Assembly: GCA_025617745.1 (NCBI GenBank) | Contig: CM046855.1 | Span: 16,275,880-16,339,879, forward strand | Origin: Heliocidaris erythrogramma | Taxonomy: Eukaryota > Echinodermata > Echinoidea > Camarodonta > Echinometridae | Reading direction: 5' to 3' | DNA: 64,000 nt | Part shown: positions 56,201 through 64,000 of the stretch, piece by piece | How positions within the stretch are numbered: the first letter of the stretch is position 1 | Layout of the letters: every line of letters starts with the position of its first letter | Made by a program: the position numbers and the translations under genes | Notes under the pieces: generated by a model | The model's database searches: none | Told to the model about the DNA's origin: nothing | The model's input: the letters and a program-made list of their open reading frames with translations, nothing else

Positions 56201-59200
56201 CTCCCCCTAGGATGGAGGTCATGATGACACCGTCAATGATGTCTGTTGGCATCCGAGTGATAATACTTTATACAGCTGCTCTGAAGACAGGCACATTGTG
56301 GAGTGGGACATCACCAACAGGACTGTCAGAAGGTAGCTAAGTTCATTCAATAAAGAATCTATGAATTAAAAAAAATTGTGAGGTTAAGAATAAAAGCTAC
56401 TAAAACTAGATGCATTAGATAAAGTCAACTGCATGATTTGAAAAAAACAACTTATATGGTAACATTTCATTTGGATTTGTGCATTTCGCATTTCAATTTT
56501 TGTTGAGTATATGATTATATGTGATTATGTATATGATTATGTTATTTCTGATTGATTGCTAATCTATGATGAGAAACCATGCACCACGCATATAACCTGT
56601 GAATGATAACACATGTCTACCACAGAAACCTCTGAGATTTATGCTACGATCAAAAGTAATTCAGGAAAGTGATTGGTTAATGAATGGTGAACAGTCTAAT
56701 TGTATCCTGATCATTATGTCCCCAAAACAGATGAAGTAGAATTTTTTATGAGTAGAGTTTAGGCCTACTGTGCTCTCATTTTCATTGCTTTATTGTCATT
56801 TTTCAATTCTTCCTCGTCTCTTTAGTAAGTGGAAAGGAGACAAGACATCTGTATATTCCATTTGTGTTTGTCCGGGAGGAAGTACTTTGCTTAGTGCAGG
56901 TAGAACTATTCAGCTCTGGAATCTTCATACCAAATCTGTCTTAAAAGTAAGTAATCTTCCACCCAAAGTTAATTTTGAGAAGCTTTCATGTACATATACA
57001 TGAGGCAAGACTTGAACACTAACAAGCGCATCATGGGCCCTCACATTTTAACTCTTGACCTACACAGTTTCAGAATTTAAACAGTGGCCCTATACACACA
57101 GACTATAACGAATTTCATTCCAAGCCCCTGATGAGAACAGTTAGTGTGGAGCCCAAAAATAAGGAGGGATTATTTTTCTGCTGGATAAGTGGCGACCAAA
57201 TATTGATCAAGTGCTTTGTTGACATTTGTATTATGCTGTCACCATGTCACTATGTCACCATGCGCAATTCTTAGCAGTATCATTTTTTTCTGCAGATATT
57301 TAAGGTTTTTTTTCTTTTTTCTTTTTTGGTTCAATCTCCTTGTTCACATCACATGGTTGAAGGTTTTCCTGTCATGTCATCTCAGTAATATCTTTTAATG
57401 TCTTTACTAATTGTATGATATGCCTTCCTTTTTTTTTCTCCAGAAATTCACAGGCCATGCTAGCCCAGTGACTAGACTAAGGGTGGTACCGACATTATCC
57501 CCCCAATCAGTGGAAGATGATCCTCTGGATTCTGTAGAAGGACTCTATTTCATGTCTTCAGCTGCTAGTGATAGAATTGTCAATATCTGGTGAGTATTTC
57601 AGTCTGTTTGATTGGTATGTTATGGCCACGTCTATCCTTTAATCTGTGAATACTAAGTGTGAGGTAACTTACGATAATCTGTGTAAAAGTGAAATAATTG
57701 TTTGTCTTATTGATTGCTAATCAATGATGAGAACCCATGCACCACGCATACAAGCTGTGAATGATAAACCATGTCTACCACAGAAACCTCTGAGATTCAT
57801 GCAACCATCAGCAGTAATGATTCAGAAGAGATCATTGAATTAATAACCGTCTACTTTGACATGATTCAAAGAGATATTTTATAATTTTGTTTTCTTTCAG
57901 GCAAATCAAGTCGGGTAGTAAGGACAAGACTTCTCTCGCCTCATTTGCTGTTCCTGATGAGCCCAACGATTTTGATGTCTGTGTGTCTTCAGATTCGGTA
58001 ATGAAACATTAATGTCTATCTGAATATGATCATTACAGTATTTGATGCTTGCAAAAGAAATGATATAACTTTTCAATTTGTTGAAGAGCGAGAACAAAAA
58101 ATTACATTCATTATGAACTGGGAGCGTTTTGTCAGTGACTTTTACTGACAAATTTGCTCTCAGCCAATCAGATGCAAGGATTTCAATAGCTTATAACAGT
58201 TGTCGGTAAAAATCACTGACAAAACGCTTGATGAAACGCTCCCCTGATTGTTTCCCATTCTGTAATAGATTGACATGGTGAGAACACATGCATCACACAC
58301 ACAATCTGTGAATTATAACATATGTCTACCACAGAGTCTGCCTAGATTGTTTATTCTAATTCAGGAGGGATTCTTTTTATGGTCTTAGTCAATTCTAATG
58401 TCAGGATTCCATGTTTAATTTATATTTTGCATGTTAATAGGGAAAAGGTTTGTTAAGCCTTGAGAAATACATGGTTTTATGCTTTATATGTGGTGAGTCA
58501 GGCAGTATAACACAGATTTCATATTTGTTTTTATTATCTGTGTAATCTACTATATATTAGTTGGTGCTATTTTTAACAATAGTGTAAACTTGTGTACTAC
58601 AGTGTATTACAGTATATACTCCATTTTTAGTAATATTTACAACTTGATATCTCTGTTTTCTTGCAGGCGGTGTATACTTCTGTAGTTTGTCAGTCAGGAC
58701 AAGTCCACATATTCCAGACTCTGCTTAATGGGTAAGCTACAGGTAGAATTGGAAACTCAAATGAATTGGTTTGAAGGAAAATGGTTGGTAGGCTTTATAA
58801 AGACATGGTTATATTCCTCTGGTTCTTATAATGTAAGTGATGTGTGCAGTGGCATAGCCAGGATTTTTGCAAGGGGGGCAAATTTTGTCAATTGAATTGT
58901 AAAATTCTGGTTGGAGGGAGATTTTTTTTATTCTGCCAGCCCTCAAAGAAAGGTTGCTCAGTGGCTACGCTAGTGGATGTGTGTAAAAACTGTCCCATTG
59001 TAGTAGCAGAATGATGTTATAAATGAATCTATGATGAGAACCCATGCACCACGCATACTAGCTGTGAATGATAAACCATGTCTACCACAGAAACCTCTGA
59101 GATTCATGGAACTATCAATGGTTTATTTCAATGTTTGACTATTTGATGTGTGCTCCTTAAAGTAAGAATATGAAATTGATCTATTTGATTTAAAAAAAAA

Positions 59201-62200
59201 AAAATGACAGAAGAAACAGTGTTCATATGAAAACGAATGGAGACACTGAATAAGAATTGACTACTCATTCATCACATCGTAGTAAAATGTTCCTGGGCTT
59301 TTAATATATTTAGCTTTTGGATAAAAAGAAAACAGATAGCAAAACAACATTAGCATGTAATCTTATTTTGAAATAGAGATTCTGAACACAAATTTACTGA
59401 CCGCTTGAAATTATATCCTTGTCAAATCCTGCAGAAGGGCGAGGAAACCTTTCCAAGCAAGGCATGTGATCAACGTGACAACAGAGGGTAGCAAACTGTC
59501 TCCTGCAAGGCCCATTCCAATTCTGACTTCGCATCTACAGCTAGTTGAGGGTCAACCACAGCTCAAGATTGCCTATGGTGTCAATCTCAAGCCAGCTTTT
59601 GAATCAGTGGTGAGTTAAATAGAGTGTTGAAGATTCTTTGTCACTATTCATATCGTAAATGTGTAGTGCACATCTCAATTTCTTAAATAGCATACTTAGT
59701 ATTTGTAAAGGGAATATTGATTGATTGATTGATTGGTTGCTAATCTGTGATGAGAACCCATGCACCACGCATACTACCTGTGAATGATAACACATGTCTA
59801 CCACAGAAACCACTGAGATTTATGCAACCACAATTCATTAGTGATCAGAAAAAACTTCATAATCAATCATTAAGAGACTACTCCAAATGCAAATCTTTTC
59901 TCCAATCATGGTTCCATTCATTTTGACAAAGGTTATTTCTTTATCTAATTGTAATCGATAAGTGCTTAACAGATTGATATGAAATTTTTACTGCCTCTTC
60001 TTATTCTGTGACAGAGTTTAGAATCAGAGTCGAAGGAGATCTGTTTAATACGAGATGATCACTTACATGCAGACAGGAGATCAGATGAAGCTGGTGACAG
60101 AGTGAGTACCACAATAATTGATTTAAGTATAGATAATGAATGTAAGCATTTAGAATTGTGCTCTTATAGTGATCAAATCAATAAATGTCTTTCAAAACTT
60201 TTAATCTCTAGAGCATCGGAAATTCATCTCTATGTAGTTATAAAATGTTTTAAATGAATGTAATGTATGTTTACTTAATGTCAACAGGTGAAGAGACCAT
60301 TAACATCAGGTGATGTTACAGTGCTGGGTCCCAACAACATGGCGCCAAGCAGACCGATACAAGGACTCGAAGAACCTTCTAAATCAGCAAGGAAGAAGGC
60401 CAAAAGGAAATCTCTTAGAACAGAGGTAATTACAGATATGAATTCAGTCATGTTGAGATTATTGTATTCATTTATTATCAGATCTCACTACATGTGTCTC
60501 AGATGTAATATGTAAAAGAAAATATCCTTAAGTAGACAACTTTTTCTTGGTGCAAAAAAACAAAACTGATGTAGCTTCTACAGTTCCCCCCCCCCCCCGA
60601 AAAAAATCCTTATTTATGTTTTTAATGGTAACAATACCAAGCCATTAGTAGCATTCAAGCTAAACTAATATAGAATATTTACATGCTTCACCTTCCCGAA
60701 TGTGATATGTAGTAAGTGGGTACCTGGTCAGCAGAAATTCCTTGAATTAAAAGCATTTTGTTGTGGCTGGTCAGCTGGTACTAGTAATTAGTTTTTCGAA
60801 GCACTTTAGAAGAGCTGAATATCATTACAGAATATCATCATGCGTGCCATGCTGGCAATTTCCTACCTGCTCTAATCATATAATTTTTATCCCATATGCA
60901 GTTGAGTATGGAGGACAGACTGAATGCTCTGAGTATTGCCCAGGCAAGACCCGAGATTGACAAGAGCCAGCCTCCAAGAGCTGATGTCATGGTCACCTTA
61001 CTATCACAAGGACTACAGAGTCAAGATAGAGAACTGCTAGATGTAAGATCAAAGCAAATAGTTTTTGTTTGTATAAGTCTTAGTTCATATGAAGGAATTT
61101 ATTCGTGTATTGATAATACACATAAAAATTCATGTATTTTTTTTAAAAAGGGGATTGTCATTTAGTATATCCCCAGAGATTTAATCCTTGAGAAGTGGCT
61201 TGTAGTCTCCAATACTTGGTGAATTTTACTGTTTTCATTTATGTAAAATGCAGAAGATCAGAGATTGGCTTGGGCTGTGCATATTTTCCTGGTAACAAGG
61301 AAGTTGGCAATATGCCAGTGAACTGGTCAATTTACCCTTGATTTTATTTGTTGTCAACTTGGTATCTGTTTTGATTTGTGCTTATATTGTAAATTATACC
61401 CTTTTATCAACTTATCAGGAAGTACTTTTGTCTAGCATTGTTCAGACATTTTTACAAAGGGTCCTCCGTTCAGATACATATCTGTGATTGTACTTGTTTA
61501 CAAAATGACAGCCGTGTAACAAGCGGAGGTAGAATAAACCCAAGAACCCCCTCCACCTGTCACAGCTTGTTCCACGCTGATGACAGACTAAATAGGGTTC
61601 TACAGATATCCATGTCACGTGGGTCATATCGTCTGTTTGGAGCCAGAAGGGCGTTAACTCTGTACAAATAATGGGACTTACGCCTTTCTGGCTCCAAACA
61701 GACGATATTAATGCTTTAGAGAGTAATTTTTTAGTGTTTGGTTTTTATTTACTCTGTTTCTCCTTATTTTGACTTCCTATGTCTTTGAGGTACCTATCTT
61801 TCTGTCTTGCATTTATCATTTTCTGTCTGTTCCTTCTATCCCTGATTCCTCTTTCCTTTTCTTCCCTCATCTTTCTTTTTTTTTCTATTGTTGTTTTTTG
61901 TAGTGTTAACTGTATTTATTTTGTTCAAATGATTTGTAATGATGTGTTCTATCTGAAGCAGAAGACTAACAATCATCATTTCCATATTCTTCATTATAGA
62001 GAGTACTAAAGCAGGACCGAGCGAAGGTAGTAACCAACACCATCAAGAGATTACCAGTACCTCTCATTGTACCTCTTGTTCAAGAGTTAGCCAGAAGGAT
62101 GAACACTGCACCCCAAAGGTATGCCATAGTATATTCTTGTAGTCATACTGGTTTCAGTATAGTTTAGAAAGTTTTGTATCCAGCATATATTTCCTAAAGA

Positions 62201-63531
62201 CAAATCTAATCATGTTTTCTAGCAGGTACTCTCACTGTTGATAACATGAAGGGGAGATCACTTTTAGCAGAATCCCATGCTAAGCTATTTGCCTCGGCGT
62301 CTGGGGTATAATAAATAGGGTGTCTGTGAGTGCAAATGATGTGGCCCCTGTTGACATTTTGATGTTTTATATTCTTAGTGAAATTCCATATCCTTGTTAA
62401 TGTCAAGCCCAACTTAAAGTAATTGCATGAACTACTGCCAACAGTTTGTTCTACGAAGCAGACTTATTTTGATGATGGAAGGTCTTCTTAGCAGCCCTTT
62501 TTATGCCTCCGCCCACCGAAGGTGGGTGCCGGAGGCATTATGTTTTCGGGTTGTCCGTCCGTCCGTCCCACTTCTCGTTACCGCGATATCTGAAGAATCA
62601 TTTGAGGTAGGAACCTCAAACTTGGTACTAGTATGTATCCCCATACGAAGATGAACTGATTAGATTTTGGGGTAAGTAGGTCAAAGTTCAGAGGTCACAG
62701 AGGTCAATTTACATGAAATTGCATGGAATTACTGGTTTTTAGCACCGTTACCGCGATATCTCAAGAACTATCTGAGGTGAGAACTTCAAACTTGGTACCA
62801 GGATGTATCCCCATAGAAAGATGAACTGATTAGATTTTGGGGTAAGGAGGTCAAAGGTCAGAGGTCACAGAGGTCAATTTACATGAAATTACATGAAATT
62901 CTTGGTTTTTAGCACCGTTACCGCGATTTCTGAAGAACTATTTGAGGTAAGAACTTCAAACTTGGTACCAGTATGTATCCCCATAGAAAGAGGAACTGAT
63001 TAGATTTTGGGGTAGGTAGGTCAAAGTTCAGAGGTCACAGAGGTCAATTTACATGAAATTACATGGAATTACTGGTTTTTAGCACCGTTACCGCGATATC
63101 TCAAGAACTATCTTGAGGTGAGAACTTCAAACTTGGTACCAGTATGCATCCCCATAGAAAGATGAACTAAGTAGGTCAAAGGTCAGAGGTCACAGAGGTC
63201 AATTTACATAAAATTACATGAAATTACTGGTTTTTAGCCTCGTTATCAAATATTTCTAGAACAGTTTGAGCCATCAACTGAATTTAGGCGGAGGCATATA
63301 GGAGACGCAGTCGCATTCATCTTTTATCTTCTAAATCCTCTGTTTTCTTACAGCGGCTTGGTGATTGCCCATTGGACCAAGGAAGTGATACGAGAGAGGG
63401 CGTCCTACCTAATGACCTGTCCTGAACTCATGCATAGATTAAGTCACATCTATGAAACCATCAATACAAGGACAAGCTCTGGTGGTAAACTTAGTAGGCT
63501 GCATGGAAAGTTGGACCTCATGTTGGCTCAG
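53274..63531 (+). CDS. WDR43: WDR43/UTP5-like small-subunit processome protein (3' end beyond window)
   Basis: Thirteen exons: 53274-53465, 55558-55713, 56211-56332, 56826-56946, 57444-57589, 57901-57997, 58667-58731, 59435-59609, 60015-60101, 60288-60425, 60902-61042, 62000-62118, 63354-63531; all GT-AG with consistent phase, 579 codons so far (human 677 aa). WD-repeat region at residues 1-360: [85 protein letters not shown] linker with basic clusters follows ([13 protein letters not shown], about 420-432). The Utp12-type C-terminal domain comes last ([48 protein letters not shown]). The start matches human MAAG... by position, in Kozak context aacATGG. It acts in nucleolar pre-18S processing within the UTP-A/t-UTP complex. 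A donor at 63532 shows the gene continues. Introns 3, 5, 6, 7 and 8 hold snoRNA copies. Confidence 0.95.
53913..54225. repeat. Foldback element in WDR43 intron 1 (~140-bp arms)
   Basis: 'aactatctagcaggctctt' at 53918 pairs with 'gagcctgctagatagtta' ending 54222; inner arms 'ggaatttcctcgccgagccg', 'gatcttttccccgtac' and 'caaatgactcgat' all have complements. The centre 'gtacattactgtac' is self-complementary. Confidence 0.9.
54776..55069. repeat. MITE with TGACAGRGTCAGGATCCAGC ends
   Basis: TGACAGAGTCAGGATCCAGC at 54776 and the inverted TGACAGGGTCAGGATCCAGC ending at 55069; 26-bp terminal repeats with one mismatch. No clear TSD. Confidence 0.85.
56561..56639 (+). ncRNA. C/D-box snoRNA copy 1 (WDR43 intron 3)
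   Basis: Box C ATGATGA at 56566-56572, box D CTGA at 56632-56635, and a terminal stem AATC (56561) with GATT (56636-56639). A C'-like ATGATAA at 56603-56609 follows a D'-like CTGT. The body includes 'ccatgcaccacgcat' and 'tgtctaccacagaaacc' just before box D. Human WDR43 hosts SNORD53 and SNORD92, which supports the host relation; I cannot say which, if either, is the orthologue. Confidence 0.82.
57719..57797 (+). ncRNA. C/D-box snoRNA copy 2 (WDR43 intron 5)
   Basis: Box C ATGATGA 57724-57730, box D CTGA 57790-57793, stem AATC 57719-57722 / GATT 57794-57797, C'-like ATGATAA in the middle. The end of the stem is 103 nt from the 3' splice site, near the spacing usual for intronic C/D snoRNAs. 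About 90% identical to copies 1, 4 and 5. Confidence 0.85.
58120..58243. repeat. MITE with GGGAGCGTTT ends (WDR43 intron 6)
   Basis: Left GGGAGCGTTTTGTCAGTGA, right complement GGGAGCGTTTCATCAAGCG followed by an inner 'ttttgtcagtgattttt'. 124 bp. This end type ('gcgtttcatgaaacg'-like) is common in deuterostome genomes (recalled). Confidence 0.8.
58266..58346 (+). ncRNA. Degenerate C/D-box snoRNA copy 3 (WDR43 intron 6)
   Basis: Recognisable by 'tgtctaccacag' and 'aatctgtgaattataaca', but box C is ATGGTGA and box D is lost (gcctaga at its place), and the antisense segment reads 'catgcatcacac'. Probably a dead copy. Confidence 0.6.
59026..59104 (+). ncRNA. C/D-box snoRNA copy 4 (WDR43 intron 7)
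   Basis: Box C ATGATGA 59031-59037, box D CTGA 59097-59100, stem AATC 59026-59029 / GATT 59101-59104. Guide regions as in copy 2. It lies 330 nt from the 3' splice site. Confidence 0.85.
59742..59820 (+). ncRNA. C/D-box snoRNA copy 5 (WDR43 intron 8)
   Basis: Box C GTGATGA 59747-59753, box D CTGA 59813-59816, stem AATC 59742-59745 / GATT 59817-59820. The base before box D differs (cca-CTGA versus cct-CTGA). Confidence 0.83.
61626..61708. repeat. 83-bp hairpin MITE (WDR43 intron 11)
   Basis: ATATCGTCTGTTTGGAGCCA at 61626 with its exact complement ending at 61708; the loop contains 'ctctgtacaaataatggg'. 'gccagaagggc' also occurs at 46541, so the family is dispersed. Confidence 0.9.
62500..63325 (+). 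repeat. Dispersed element with 170-bp tandem core units (ATGCCTCCGCCCACC type, WDR43 intron 12)
   Basis: Starts ATGCCTCCGCCCACCGAAGG, a palindromic head, then GTCCGTCCGTCC. Core units begin at 62577, 62747, 62917 and 63087 ('gttaccgcgatatctgaaga', 'acctcaaacttggtac', 'gaggtcacagaggtcaattt') with a shortened final unit. It ends 'ggcggaggcatataggagac' and 'gcagtcgcattcatc'. Same plan as the element at 44733-46324 but unrelated units. Confidence 0.85.
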
Positions 63532-64000
63532 GTAAATACATGGCTCAAGTATGGAAAGAGAATAGTAGATGTTTTCAATAGCAATCGCTTTAATACAAGA
63601 ATGTGAAAACAATATTTGCTGTCCAAGAACTGTTAGTATTATATCACTACACATAGTGAGTAGGAATTAAAAACTTACAATATTTACATACTTGCTGTCA
63701 ATAATAAACAGATGTAGTTCATAAAGCTTTGTGTCTAATCACTCAAACAGCAAAATTGAAAAAGCTTAGCATGAAGTAAAAAATAACCAAGAACCAGAGA
63801 GAAATGATTGGAATCTATTCATGTGCAATTTGTGTGATTGGCATGTTATGTTGAGCTTCACATTTTGATAGTTGGTGATAAAGTGATCTCTGAGGAATTA
63901 CAAATGAGAGTAAATTACCTTTAAAAATCGTATACATGCTTGTATGACCTTTATACGTGATATGCTGACATCTACATCTTATCTCCTTGTATACCTATGT
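63532..64000. other. Start of WDR43 intron 13, no feature seen
   Basis: Donor GTAAAT at 63532; AT-rich sequence to the window end. The acidic C-terminal exon(s) of WDR43 would lie beyond. Confidence 0.6.

Noticed and set aside
62577-63240. CRISPR-like array of regular repeats
   Set aside because: Units are 170 bp, contiguous and without unique spacers; eukaryotic intron context; a tandem-core repeat instead.
1-64000. LTR elements, endogenous viruses, Polintons, toxin genes
   Set aside because: No long terminal repeats, gag/pol/env, capsid or packaging signatures were recognised anywhere in the window.

Overview
The window is animal nuclear DNA, most likely from an echinoderm and probably a sea urchin. 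It is AT-rich, with GT-AG introns of 100 bp to about 9 kb, many short (ATT)n-tailed SINEs, dense foldback/MITE elements, and two tandem-core repeats of the GTCCGTCC type that are common in marine invertebrates. Species assignment is an inference from repeat style and protein divergence; no species marker was read directly.

Four host genes can be read exon by exon. (1) An SR/RGG-type RNA-binding protein on the + strand has secure exons at 18220-18748, 20793-20969 and 21872-22001. A phase-compatible first exon lies at 8848-8854 behind a perfect NRF1-type palindrome. (2) NUDT14 (UDP-sugar diphosphatase, + strand) has five exons at 26526-37219, followed by two further intact in-phase copies of its last exon at 37614-37842 and 39044-39284. 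(3) ERG28 (sterol C4-demethylation scaffold, - strand) has four coding exons at 49295-43923, with a GC-rich candidate promoter near 50.7-50.9 kb. (4) WDR43/UTP5 (small-subunit processome, + strand) has thirteen exons at 53274-63531 and runs off the right edge. Five of its introns contain C/D-box snoRNA copies, four with intact boxes.

From left to right: 0-3 kb has repeat fragments and a decayed gene-like remnant; 3.3-3.8 kb a purine-rich minisatellite; 4-14 kb is dense in mobile elements (a nested LINE, a 5'-truncated LINE with a 20-bp target duplication, one 8-bp-TSD DNA transposon inside another, large foldbacks, SINEs), most of it inside the putative first intron of the SR gene; 18-22 kb the SR-gene body; 26.5-39.3 kb NUDT14, whose first intron carries a near-perfect 2,023-bp tandem duplication with a candidate unknown gene in each unit; 40-43 kb MITEs and a retroelement-derived ORF; 43.9-50.9 kb ERG28; 51-53 kb simple repeats; 53.2 kb to the end WDR43.

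The four recognised genes are ordinary cellular housekeeping genes (splicing, nucleotide-sugar turnover, sterol synthesis, ribosome biogenesis) and do not form an operon-like system. The most notable observations are the triplicated NUDT14 terminal exon, the intronic snoRNA series in WDR43, the 2-kb tandem duplication with a predicted novel gene whose third exon abuts a hairpin, and NRF1-like motifs just upstream of several predicted gene starts. No LTR retroelement, Polinton or other virus-like element was recognised.
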